A DNA stretch of 64,000 nucleotides from Chloroflexota bacterium. GTDB taxonomy: Bacteria > Chloroflexota > Anaerolineae > Aggregatilineales > Phototrophicaceae. Positions 1 to 7,680 of the stretch are shown one piece after another. The notes below the pieces were generated by a model. The model was not told the origin of the DNA. It was given only the letters and a program-made list of their open reading frames with translations, and did not search any database. The stretch spans positions 62,001 through 126,000 of the forward strand of contig JACAER010000042.1 of NCBI GenBank assembly GCA_013388745.1, written 5' to 3'. The position numbers and the translations under genes are program-made. The first letter of the stretch is position 1, and the number at the start of each line of letters is the position of its first letter.

Positions 1-2
1 AC

Positions 3-503
3 GAATGGCGTATGGCCAATCCACAGCCACAGCCTTCCCGCTATCAGGGCGATGAGCGCCCACGCGAGATGGTCAACTGGTACGATGCCCTGGCGTTTTG
101 CCACTGGTTAAGCGCGCGCTTGGGCGTCAAAGTCACCCTGCCGACACAGCGTCAGTGGCAGCGCGCCGCGCGCGGCGACGATGCGCGCCAGTATCCCTGG
201 GGCAGCAGCTTCGACAAAAGCTACGCCAACACGCGCGAAAGCGAACTGAAGATGACCACCTTTGTCACACGCTATGCCAACGCCGTCAGCCCCTACCAGG
301 TGTGGGATATGGCAGGCAATGTCTGTGAATGGTGTCTCGACAGCAAGGGGGGCAGCACAGAACTGACCAATGAAGACGAGCGCATCGTGATGGGCGGCTC
401 GTTCGTCAGCGACTGCTCGCGCGCGGCGATTTCGTTCCATTACCTGCTGAATCCCAAAACGCTGTTCGGGTCGATCGGCTTCCGCGTCGTGCGCGAGGCA
501 TAA
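3..503 (+). CDS. FGE-sulfatase (formylglycine-generating-enzyme-like) domain protein, 5' partial
   Basis: The frame is open to the left edge (E-W-R precede the first Met at 12), so this is the C-terminal 166 residues of a longer protein. Seen: the FGE/SUMF1-like signatures VNWYDALAFCHWLS, LPTQRQWQRAARG, YPWG, DMAGNVCEW, MGGSF and the closing GFRVV. The family folds like C-type lectins; some members oxidise sulfatase cysteines, while many bacterial ones are binding or structural modules. The two catalytic cysteines of true FGE are not at their usual spacing after GGSF, so I do not infer formylglycine synthesis. It matches the C-terminal half of the TIR-FGE gene at 7681-8997, so the missing N-terminus may be an effector such as TIR (inference). 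Confidence 0.85.
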   Translation, partial: EWRMANPQPQPSRYQGDERPREMVNWYDALAFCHWLSARLGVKVTLPTQRQWQRAARGDDARQYPWGSSFDKSYANTRESELKMTTFVTRYANAVSPYQVWDMAGNVCEWCLDSKGGSTELTNEDERIVMGGSFVSDCSRAAISFHYLLNPKTLFGSIGFRVVREA

Positions 504-506
504 CGC

Positions 507-1238
507 TCAGCCCGCTAACAGCGCATAGGAGCGCACAAGCCAATCATGCCCCACGACGGCCAACGCCCCGACAAAATCTTTCGCCGGGCGCAAATCCAAC
601 AGCGTCCAGGCCGCCGCGCTTTGTGCATCGCCGCGCACCGCCAGCACACGCGCCGCTGCGCCCGGTTTCAGGCTGACATCAAAATCGGCCAGCGGGTAAG
701 ATAACCCCTCGCCCATCGCCTTGATAAAGGCCTCTTTGCGCGTCCAGCAGTTAAAGAATCCTGCGCTTTTCTGCGCCGCCGGCAGCGCGCGATACATACG
801 CTGTTCTGTGGCCGAAAACATGCTGGACACAACATCTTCCATGTCCGGCATGGGGTGCATATGCTCAAGATCGACGCCCAGCGCCTGATAGCGCGCAAAG
901 GCAAAAAGTGCCCTGTCTTCTGCGTCCGCCACGTTAAAGTGCAGCGGATAACCCGGCAAATACGGCTTACGATGCAGCGTGTACGCAAATTTCAGCGTTT
1001 GCGCCTCCTGCGACAGGTAAACGCCAAGAAGCTGTCGTAGCAGCCCCCGCCGCACGATGAAACGCCGCCGATCCTGTTCAAAACGCAAACGCTGCGCGCG
1101 CTCCTGCTCATCTGCGCTCAGCAGATGCGTCAGAGTCCCGCTGTGGTGAATATCAAGAACTGCGCTGTAAAGATGAATTTCGCTCTGTACTAAAGGAGCG
1201 ATGGGTTGGGCAACCGCTGTCCACTCCACAAGTGACAC
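507..1238 (-). CDS. 4'-phosphopantetheinyl transferase superfamily protein (Sfp type)
   Basis: A 243-residue protein of usual Sfp length. The family moves the phosphopantetheine arm of CoA onto carrier-protein serines of fatty-acid, polyketide or nonribosomal peptide synthases. Seen: the magnesium motif GVDLEH (121-126) and the W-T-R-K-E-A-F-I-K motif (165-173), both intact. The first family motif, normally FNLSHS, reads FNVADA (101-106): Ser-His, which contacts CoA, is replaced by Ala-Asp. The start is a GTG with only a weak ribosome site. The gene converges on the FGE-like gene with a 3-base gap. It is either a divergent transferase or one with weakened CoA binding; no carrier-protein or synthase gene is nearby. 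Confidence 0.85.
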   Translation of the reverse strand: MSLVEWTAVAQPIAPLVQSEIHLYSAVLDIHHSGTLTHLLSADEQERAQRLRFEQDRRRFIVRRGLLRQLLGVYLSQEAQTLKFAYTLHRKPYLPGYPLHFNVADAEDRALFAFARYQALGVDLEHMHPMPDMEDVVSSMFSATEQRMYRALPAAQKSAGFFNCWTRKEAFIKAMGEGLSYPLADFDVSLKPGAAARVLAVRGDAQSAAAWTLLDLRPAKDFVGALAVVGHDWLVRSYALLAG

Positions 1239-1688
1239 ACTTTCAGATAGAAGTGACCGCTCACTCCGCTAATGCCGGTTAGAGATTTGGGGCTAGCTGC
1301 CGCAAGCCCCGGATTTCGATTCCACACAGTGGGAGTCGTTCGCGTTCCCATCTGCTCATTGTACCCGATACATCCGTTTTCTTTAATCCAGCACTGACTA
1401 CATCATGCTCCCAAAATCCAACTTTGGTTAGATGACGGCGCGCGGGTTGACGGCTAGGCTGATACTGAGCCAAAAATTCAGGAGCTGTCCATGCGCGCCG
1501 CTTATGCTTATTTCACAGATGACCCCTATCCTTTCAAACTTCCTACAAATCGTCTTACTCCCCGTGCTATACTGAGAGTAGAAGCGCCTGCTGCTGTCTC
1601 TCGCCCTTATGCTGCAACCCTGCGCGCGGCTGCCACGTATAGCGATGTGACGGCGTATGGTCTCTGCCATGCGTGTGGAGAAATCAAC
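1239..1688. other. Intergenic region between divergent genes
   Basis: No supported gene lies here. The frame of the sigma-factor gene is open upstream to an ATG at 1491, but that part has no recognisable domain and no good ribosome site. A TATACT hexamer at 1568-1573 could be a -10 element without a convincing -35. A 6-bp hairpin (GGGGCT/AGCCCC, 1289-1310) has no T-run. Confidence 0.5.
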
Positions 1689-2282
1689 GTGTCTGATCCG
1701 ACAGTCAATGAGTGGGTGAATGCTGCACTGGCTGGCGACCACGATGCCTTTGCCGAACTGGTCTATGCCTTCCAGGATTCGGTCTATAACCTGTGTTATC
1801 GCATATTGGGCGAGCGCATGGAAGCCGAAGACGCGGCCCAGGAGGCGTTCTTGCGCGCCTATTCCAATTTACACCGTTACGACCCGCTGCGTCCCTTCAA
1901 AACCTGGCTGTTGGCCATCGCCTCCAATCACGCCATTGACCGTATTCGCAAACGCCGGCTGACCTGGATTTCGATCGACAGCGAAGAACCGGGGCCGCAG
2001 CTTTCGCTCAGCAGTGACGAACCCGAACCCGAAGAGGAAACCCTGCACCGTGAGCGCAGCCGCGAAATTCAAAAATTGCTTAATGAACTGCCGCCCGACT
2101 ATCGCGCCGCCGTCGTCCTGCGTTATTGGTACGATTATTCTTATGTCGAAATCGCCGATATGTTAGATACGACCGAAAGTGCGATTAAAAGCCGCTTATT
2201 CCGCGCTCGGCAGTTATTGGCCGAGAAACTGAGTCCGCAGCAGGCGGCCAGGATGTTGAGTCCGCTGATGGAGGGCATCTGA
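1689..2282 (+). CDS. RNA polymerase ECF-type sigma factor (sigma-70 family)
   Basis: A 197-residue protein of ECF length. Region 2 spans about residues 15-90 (DAFAELVYAFQDSVYNLCYR, then EDAAQEAFLRAY and FKTWLLAIASNHAIDRIRKR). Region 4 spans about 130-178 (LPPDYRAAVVLRYWYDYSY, then a helix-turn-helix with TTESAIKSRLFRARQLL). I chose the GTG at 1689 because GGAG lies 8 bases upstream and the domain begins at once; a longer frame from 1491 adds about 66 residues without a domain. It is separated by 2 bases from the membrane protein at 2285, a typical sigma/anti-sigma pair, so release of membrane-bound sigma on an envelope signal is likely. Confidence 0.93.
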   Translation: MSDPTVNEWVNAALAGDHDAFAELVYAFQDSVYNLCYRILGERMEAEDAAQEAFLRAYSNLHRYDPLRPFKTWLLAIASNHAIDRIRKRRLTWISIDSEEPGPQLSLSSDEPEPEEETLHRERSREIQKLLNELPPDYRAAVVLRYWYDYSYVEIADMLDTTESAIKSRLFRARQLLAEKLSPQQAARMLSPLMEGI

Positions 2283-2284
2283 TC

Positions 2285-2818
2285 ATGCCGAACGAACGTA
2301 ACCGCGCATTGATGCAGGAGGCGCTGGACGAAAATCTGGCCCCCGAAGAACGCCAGCGGCTTCTGGAGCGCCTCGATCAAAGCCCGCAGGAATCGGCAGA
2401 ATTTAACCGCCTGCGTCAGGTCGATACAATCCTCAAGACCGCGCCCTTTGAACGTGCCCCCAAGCGGCTGGCGCTGGCGATCATGGCGCGCCTGGCCGAA
2501 GGCGTCAAGCGTCATACCGGCGTCTCTGGCCTGGCGTTGGCGTTAGGATTGGCCCTGGTGACGCTCGTGGCGATGCCGCTGCTGCTGACCGCCGGTTGGT
2601 TGGCGCTCAATGTGCTGGCCAGTGCCGCCCTGTTGAGCGATATTCTGGGACAGTTAGTGAATCTGCTCACGGCGATTGTTGGTCTGCTCCAGGTTTTTGT
2701 GCGCGAGGCGCAAACCCTTGTTTCGGCCAATCCACAGGCGCCCGCGCTGGCGGGTGCGCTGGTGGGTCTGGCCGTCGCCGGCATCGCCGGCTACGCCTAC
2801 TACAACCACCGCCGCTAA
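2285..2818 (+). CDS. Putative anti-sigma factor, membrane protein
   Basis: A 177-residue protein. The N-terminal ~70 residues are charged and helical (NERNRALMQEALDENLAPEE), like the cytoplasmic sigma-binding segment of anti-sigma factors. Hydrophobic segments follow at about 78-107 and 110-135, and a third at about 150-170 ends in a short basic tail (YYNHRR). The zinc-binding His-x3-Cys-x2-Cys motif of classical ZAS anti-sigma proteins is absent. The functional call rests mainly on position, directly after the ECF sigma gene with a 2-base gap. It could instead be an unrelated small membrane protein of the same operon. Confidence 0.6.
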   Translation: MPNERNRALMQEALDENLAPEERQRLLERLDQSPQESAEFNRLRQVDTILKTAPFERAPKRLALAIMARLAEGVKRHTGVSGLALALGLALVTLVAMPLLLTAGWLALNVLASAALLSDILGQLVNLLTAIVGLLQVFVREAQTLVSANPQAPALAGALVGLAVAGIAGYAYYNHRR

Positions 2819-2873
2819 GAGATAATGCACACGCCGGCTTTGTGCTTCTGCCGCCGGCACCGAGGAAATGAGT

Positions 2874-3947
2874 ATGTCGCGTCGTACCTGGTTACTGTTT
2901 CCGCTGGCTTTGGCCGCCTTTTGCTTTCTGGCGAGCCTCAGCGCCGCGTTGGGCAATCGCATTGCCCAGGCCTTGCTCCCACAGCGCAGCGCCCTCGAGC
3001 AGTTTGTTGTGAATCCGGCCGAAGAATACACCCTCTCGCAAACCCAGAGCGGTAACGCAGTGATCCTCGGCAGTGCTATTACCCTGACCGACGCGACGCG
3101 CGTGCTGGGCGATCTTACGTTGTTCGCCGAAAACGTCACCCTTGCCGGACGCATCGAAGGAGATGTCAATATCGTCGCCGGCGGCACTCTCACCATCGCT
3201 CCCGGCACACACATCGACGGCAGCGCCCATCTGCTCGCCGATACGCTGATCCTTGATGCGGCGCAGATCAACGGCAATCTGCATGCCAGCGCTAACCAGC
3301 TCCGTTTCGATGGCAGTCCCACTGTCGGCGGCGGCCTCGAACTCTGCGCGAACGCGCACAGCGCCGCTCCGGGTGTGCAACCGTTATCGCCCTCAGCCTG
3401 CCAGCCCACGTTCATTACGCCCCAATGGTCGGCGGGAATCGCCCTGTTTACCACCCTCAGCCTGGCGGGCATGGCAGCGCTGGCGGTTGTCGCCTTTCCG
3501 CGCCATATCGGGCAGATGCAGGCCGCGCTGCGCGGCAGTCTGCGTCATCTGGTGTTTCTGGGCGGCGCAGCGCTGCTCCTGATCGCCGGGCTGACAGCCA
3601 TCTGGATACTGCTGGTGGTCGGCGTTCCTCCCTTGGGGCTGCTGCTCATGCCCCTCTACGCTTTGACGCTCATCCTGGTGCTGCTGCTGGCGACGGCGGG
3701 CTGGATCACGCTCGCCTTATGGCTTGGCGAACGCCTGCTGCGCCTGCTGCGCCTGCCCTTGCCCGCATTAGTCGGCGCCGTCTTCGGTATGGCGCTGCTG
3801 TTGACCCTGTTGTTTGCCCTCACCCTCTTTCCCATCGGCGCTCTGGCCGCCCTCGTGCTGGGCATAACCCTCACCGCCCTGGGTCTCGGTGCGGCCATCA
3901 GCACACGCCTGGGCCGCCGCACGCTGCCTTCGCCCCGCCCGGCATAA
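2874..3947 (+). CDS. Bactofilin-like beta-helix protein fused to a multi-helix membrane domain
   Basis: A 357-residue protein. An N-terminal hydrophobic segment (about 5-27) leads into a repetitive stretch at about 60-150 with a polymer-forming bactofilin pattern (LAGRIEGDVNIVAGGTLTIA, then HIDGSAHLLADTLILDAAQI). About five hydrophobic helices follow from residue 185. Bactofilins usually polymerise in the cytoplasm; here the repeat follows a signal-like segment, so it is probably exported or periplasmic (inference). The ATG at 2874 is preferred over 2868 because GAGG at 2862-2865 then has an 8-base spacing. It lies about 55 bases after the anti-sigma gene, so an envelope-stress or cell-shape role in one operon is plausible. 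Confidence 0.7.
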   Translation: MSRRTWLLFPLALAAFCFLASLSAALGNRIAQALLPQRSALEQFVVNPAEEYTLSQTQSGNAVILGSAITLTDATRVLGDLTLFAENVTLAGRIEGDVNIVAGGTLTIAPGTHIDGSAHLLADTLILDAAQINGNLHASANQLRFDGSPTVGGGLELCANAHSAAPGVQPLSPSACQPTFITPQWSAGIALFTTLSLAGMAALAVVAFPRHIGQMQAALRGSLRHLVFLGGAALLLIAGLTAIWILLVVGVPPLGLLLMPLYALTLILVLLLATAGWITLALWLGERLLRLLRLPLPALVGAVFGMALLLTLLFALTLFPIGALAALVLGITLTALGLGAAISTRLGRRTLPSPRPA

Positions 3948-4035
3948 AACAGCAGCAAAACCAACATTTACACTTGTCCTGCATCCCCGAATTGAGTACT
4001 ATTGCAATGTGCTGCTGTTTCCATAATCCGTTCTC

Positions 4036-4107
4036 GCCCTGGTAGCTTAACGGACAAAGCAGGCGCGTCCTAAGCGCAAGATATGTGTTCGATTCACATC
4101 CAGGGTA
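4036..4107 (+). tRNA. tRNA-Arg (anticodon CCT)
   Basis: A full cloverleaf can be drawn. The acceptor stem GCCCTGG pairs with CCAGGGT (first pair G-T wobble). The D stem is GCTT/AAGC. The anticodon arm GGCGC-GTCCTAA-GCGCA carries CCT, with a G-A mismatch at its base. The variable loop has 4 bases, and the T arm is ATGTG-TTCGATT-CACAT. The discriminator is A and CCA is not encoded. It reads AGG arginine codons. Confidence 0.93.
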
Positions 4108-4202
4108 CTCTTCCGTTTGTGTTCACCTTATCACTTCGTGAAAAACTCCACAACAGCCGCCCCTTCTGGTGTACAATAAAACCACTTGAGGAATATAGGC
4201 TT

Positions 4203-4409
4203 ATGTTTCCGCCGATTATGCTGGCTCACGGCGCGCTTGGCCCCTATGACGAAGTGATTTTTCTGGGCGTCATCGCCCTCTTTATCACCTTTATGGCGCT
4301 AAGCTGGATCCTGAGCCGCAATACGAAACCCAAATTTGATCGTGAACCTGTTGTTGACTCGCCTTCCTCGCATCAGGATGACTCGCCAGAGCGCTTCAAG
4401 CTGGATTAG
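4203..4409 (+). CDS. Small single-span membrane protein, unknown function
   Basis: A 68-residue protein with one hydrophobic helix (about residues 16-38, EVIFLGVIALFITFMALSW) and a charged, Pro/Asp-rich tail. The frame is open further upstream, but that extension overlaps the tRNA gene; the ATG at 4203 follows GAGG by 11 bases and is preferred. The 3' end overlaps the start of the CopC-CopD gene by 32 bases, which suggests coupled translation and a role with that copper protein (inference). Confidence 0.65.
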   Translation: MFPPIMLAHGALGPYDEVIFLGVIALFITFMALSWILSRNTKPKFDREPVVDSPSSHQDDSPERFKLD

Positions 4410-6606
4410 CCGCCTTTTCCTGCTAAGCGTGCTTTTCGGCCTCATTTCCGGCGTGCGCGCCCACGGTTACATCGTGCGCGCCCTCCCCCCCGATGGCGCG
4501 GTGCTCGAACGTCCGCCTGCCCGTGTCCAGTACTGGTTCAGCGAATCCCTCGAACCTGAATTCAGTGCGGTCAATGTGCGCGGCCCCGACGGCACGATCA
4601 TCGCTTCGGGCGGCGTTTCGCCGGATAACGACTCACTGATGAGCGCCCGTTTGCCCTCCGGTTTGCCTCAGGGCACGTATATTGTCGAACTGCGCCTGGC
4701 CTTTGCCAGCGATGGGCATGTGCTCACCGAAAGTCAGGTCTTTTCCGTCGGCGCCGCCGCCGACGGTATCGCCGGGATCCGCGCCAACAGCGCTGCCCTC
4801 CCGCTGGAAGTCCTCTGGCGCACGCTGCTTTTGTCCTCTCTGCTGCTGTTGTTCGGCGTCTATACGCTCTACGCCCTCGTCCTGCTGCCCGCCTGGGGCA
4901 GTCCCGATCATCCCGCGGGCTTGCTCCCTCCGCGTGTCATGCGCCGCCTGAACACCGTCGTTCTGTGGGCGTTTGTGCTGGCTTTCGCGGGCAGCCTGCT
5001 GGCGCTGCTTCAGCAAACCATGGTGTTTTACGGCGTCGATGCGGCACAGGCCATCGCCAGTGGTTTTATCAACACCGTGCGTACCAGCACGCGCTTCGGC
5101 GATGTCTGGAACATGCGCATGCTCTTCCTGACCTTGGCCGCCGCGCTCCACGCCGCCAGCCTCTATGGGCGTCACAGCCAGCCCGAAAGTGTGCGCGCTT
5201 TCTGGGTCGCCAATGCCTGGTTGTTCGCCCTGATTCTCGGCACGCTCAGCGTCGCCAGCCACGCCGCCGGGTCGCCGCTTTGGCCCTGGCTGGCGATGAC
5301 CAATGACTGGCTGCATTTGCTGGCTGTCGGCTTCTGGGTCGGCGGACTCGCGGCTTTTGTCCTCGTGCTCCCGCCCGCGCTTCAACCCTACACCGGCGAA
5401 ACCCGCCGTCTGGCGTTGCTGGCCGCCCTGCGCCGTCTCTCGCGTATCGCTACCCTTTGTGTCGCTGTGGTTATCACCACCGGCATTTACGCCTCGCTCA
5501 ACTGGCTCTATTCGCCCGCCGATGTCACTTCGACCACCTACGGCACAGCGCTGCTGCTCAAAGTGCTGCTCGTCGGGCTGCTTGTTGCCCTCGGTGCGGC
5601 TCATCACCTGGCGCTCCGTCCGCGGCGTTATCAGCGCTTCGGCGCCTTGATCGCGCGCATCGGCGATTTTGGTCTTACGCTGCGCCTGGAAACCGCCAGC
5701 GCTGCGCTGGTCTTGGGCGCCGTGGGCCTGCTCAGCGCCACACCCATTCCCAAACCCGCTTTTTTGAACACGCAGGTCGCCGCGCCCGCCGCCACCGTTT
5801 CCGCCGCTGATTTCAGCGTCACCCAAACCCTGCTTCCCGGCGGACCGGGCATCAATACTTACGAAACCCTGCTCCAGCGCGGTGGCCAGCCGGTTGAAAG
5901 CCCATCCGTGCGCGTGCAAATGGTGCGCCCCGAAGCCGATTGGCGCGGCACCTGGCATCTTGCCGAAAGCGCCGGCGACGGTTTATATGTCACCACCGGC
6001 GACGAAATCGACGCCCAAGGCCTGTGGTGGACGCTGGTCGATGTTACCCAGGCCGATGGCAGCGTGACACGCGCCGCCTTCGCCTGGTCGATCACGCAGG
6101 ACGCCGCCGTTCAGCAAACGCGCGCGCCCCAGCTCCAACATCTGCTGGCGCTGGCGGCCGTTCTCGCCGTGCTGCTCTGGGCGCTTTATCCGGCCTTAAT
6201 GCGTTTTCTGCGCTGGCTTGATCTGCGGCCAGAATTAGTGTTAATCGCTGTTTTAGCGACCGGCGCTGTCATTTTTTTCGCCGTCATCGGCTACAATGCC
6301 ATTCGCGATAATCAACTGGCCGCCGCCGCCCGCCTTAACCCGCCGCCCTCGATTGTCAACACGGTGCTGCCGGATGCTCAGTCGCTGGCGCGCGGCGCAG
6401 CGCTCTACCAGCAGGCCTGCCTCGGTTGGCCGCAAAATGACGATCTGCGCTTTCTGCGCCGCGATTTACCCGCAATGCGCGACCAAGCCGTGTTTGCCGC
6501 CGTCCGTGATGGCTGGCGCGCCCTGCCCGCCTGCGCCGCCCCTCTCAGCGCCCAACAGCGCTGGGACATTGTGAATTATCTGCGTACATTCGAAAGGGAA
6601 CGTTAG
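4378..6606 (+). CDS. CopC-CopD fusion copper resistance/transport protein with degenerate C-terminal cytochrome c domain
   Basis: A 742-residue protein. Residues 1-28 are a signal peptide ending in SGVRA; cleavage would leave His29 as first residue, as in CopC where that His binds Cu(II). The CopC domain covers about 29-125, with the conserved Asp-Gly-His near residue 112. A CopD-type bundle of about 8-9 helices follows (about 145-460), then a periplasmic domain and two more helices. The last ~80 residues resemble a cytochrome c (LARGAALYQQAC, then WDIVNYLRTFER), but the heme motif reads Cys-Leu-Gly-Trp-Pro at 681-685 instead of CxxCH. Family role: periplasmic copper binding and copper import across the membrane. 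An upstream in-frame start at 4336 would spoil the signal peptide. Confidence 0.88.
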   Translation: MTRQSASSWISRLFLLSVLFGLISGVRAHGYIVRALPPDGAVLERPPARVQYWFSESLEPEFSAVNVRGPDGTIIASGGVSPDNDSLMSARLPSGLPQGTYIVELRLAFASDGHVLTESQVFSVGAAADGIAGIRANSAALPLEVLWRTLLLSSLLLLFGVYTLYALVLLPAWGSPDHPAGLLPPRVMRRLNTVVLWAFVLAFAGSLLALLQQTMVFYGVDAAQAIASGFINTVRTSTRFGDVWNMRMLFLTLAAALHAASLYGRHSQPESVRAFWVANAWLFALILGTLSVASHAAGSPLWPWLAMTNDWLHLLAVGFWVGGLAAFVLVLPPALQPYTGETRRLALLAALRRLSRIATLCVAVVITTGIYASLNWLYSPADVTSTTYGTALLLKVLLVGLLVALGAAHHLALRPRRYQRFGALIARIGDFGLTLRLETASAALVLGAVGLLSATPIPKPAFLNTQVAAPAATVSAADFSVTQTLLPGGPGINTYETLLQRGGQPVESPSVRVQMVRPEADWRGTWHLAESAGDGLYVTTGDEIDAQGLWWTLVDVTQADGSVTRAAFAWSITQDAAVQQTRAPQLQHLLALAAVLAVLLWALYPALMRFLRWLDLRPELVLIAVLATGAVIFFAVIGYNAIRDNQLAAAARLNPPPSIVNTVLPDAQSLARGAALYQQACLGWPQNDDLRFLRRDLPAMRDQAVFAAVRDGWRALPACAAPLSAQQRWDIVNYLRTFERER

Positions 6607-7277
6607 TGTTAAGCTTCATCTACGCCGCCGCTGATGCCCGCCTGGGCGCGCGCCTCGAAAACGATCTGCAAGAAGCGGGACTTCAGCCCTCGCGTGAGTT
6701 ATTCGAAGGCGCGCAGCATATCCTGCTCGTCCTGCTTTCGCCCCAGTCAATCGACGACCCCGCGCTGCAAAAAGCCCTCTATCACGCGCTCGACAGCGGC
6801 CAGCATCTCGTCCCTCTGCTGGCGAAAGACATGCCGCTGCCCAAACTGATTGACCATCTCGCGCCCATCGACCTCAGCCGTTACGACGCGCAGCCGGTCA
6901 TCGTCCGCGTGCGCATGTTAAAAGACAGCCCCGCCAACCACATGTCGCTCAAGGTGCTGACGCCGCGTGCGCAGGCCGCGAATCGCCGTTTCGGACTGGC
7001 GCTCGGCCTGCTGGCGCTGATTATGGCCGTGTTGGGGATGCTGTTGATCGCCAGCGGCACGGTCGCCTTTCCGCGCGAGGAATACAATACCGTTGCAACC
7101 ATCGAAATGGCGACCATCAACGCCGAAATCCGCCCGGAACTTCAGGCCTACGCGACGCTGCTGCCCAACAGCACCGAAGCCGCCGCGCAGTATCCGGCCA
7201 CCCTGCGCGCCATTCCCACCATCTATCGTCCTTACGTGGCGGCCACCGCCACCGCCGAAGCCCGCCGCCAGCCCTGA
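6606..7277 (+). CDS. TIR-like domain protein with C-terminal membrane anchor
   Basis: A 223-residue protein whose GTG start overlaps the TAG stop of the CopC-CopD gene by one base, implying translational coupling. The N-terminal ~105 residues look like a TIR/TIR-like flavodoxin fold: FIYAAADARLGARLENDLQE, then ILLVLLSPQSIDDPALQKAL and HLVPLLAKD, ending at LAPIDLS. The glutamate of catalytic TIR NADases is not obvious. One strong transmembrane helix (about 128-152, LALGLLALIMAVLGMLLIAS) is followed by about 70 residues that would lie outside. It may be a scaffold or sensor rather than an enzyme; the TIR assignment is by pattern only. Confidence 0.65.
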   Translation: MLSFIYAAADARLGARLENDLQEAGLQPSRELFEGAQHILLVLLSPQSIDDPALQKALYHALDSGQHLVPLLAKDMPLPKLIDHLAPIDLSRYDAQPVIVRVRMLKDSPANHMSLKVLTPRAQAANRRFGLALGLLALIMAVLGMLLIASGTVAFPREEYNTVATIEMATINAEIRPELQAYATLLPNSTEAAAQYPATLRAIPTIYRPYVAATATAEARRQP

Positions 7278-7280
7278 ACA

Positions 7281-7562
7281 ATCGCCGTCGCTGTCCTGCT
7301 GATCGGTGCGGGGCCGGCCGGGCTTGCCTGCGCCTATTTTTGCAGCAGCCTGTCCCCAATCCCCATACGCCCGGCGCGGTCAGCAGGCTGCGCGTCCCGG
7401 TACTGCTGTCTGCTTTGCTCGCTCGCCACGCTCAGATCATCGCCGGAACATCTCGATGGCGGCGATCATCCGGGTTTATATCTGATGGGCGTGTTTTACG
7501 AAGGCAAAGGTCTGCTCGACAACTGCAACGCCGAAACCCAAATCCTCGTCGAACAGATCTAA
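7281..7562 (+). pseudogene. Relic of a FAD-dependent oxidoreductase (amine oxidase/protoporphyrinogen-oxidase-like)
   Basis: Continuing in the same frame as the upstream gene, just past its TGA at 7275-7277, the sequence reads IAVAVLLIGAGPAGLACAYF. This is a clear dinucleotide-binding GxGxxG motif of a flavoprotein N-terminus. About 50 low-quality codons later it reads DHPGLYLMGVFYEGKGLL and then LVEQI before a TAA, which resembles the C-terminal FAD-contacting end of phytoene desaturase/PPOX-like enzymes. No ATG, GTG or TTG opens the frame at its beginning. At about 93 codons against the usual ~450, it is best read as a gene with most of its middle deleted and its start lost. Confidence 0.6.
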
Positions 7563-7626
7563 ACGCGCCTGTCAGTCTTGCGCGCCTCCAACCCCACGCC
7601 TTAAACCTGCGCTGGAAATCTCTGCC

Positions 7627-7638
7627 AACATACGTTAA
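7627..7638. promoter_or_regulatory. Candidate operator AACATACGTTAA
   Basis: A 12-base element with partial dyad (the four outer bases on each side of TAAC-type symmetry), 43 bases before the TIR-FGE start. The same 12-mer occurs at 59015-59026 upstream of the DtxR-type regulator. A shared 12-mer is not rare by chance in 64 kb, so this is only a candidate. Confidence 0.2.
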
Positions 7639-7680
7639 CTTATTTACACTGTGCCTGTCGTCAGCTAATCATCTTACGCT

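Noticed and set aside
4633-5958. A 441-codon open frame on the minus strand opposite the CopC-CopD gene
   Set aside because: It is the mirror of a GC-rich coding strand; its product is low-complexity (Gly/Gln/Arg-rich) with no domain, while the plus strand encodes a clear protein.
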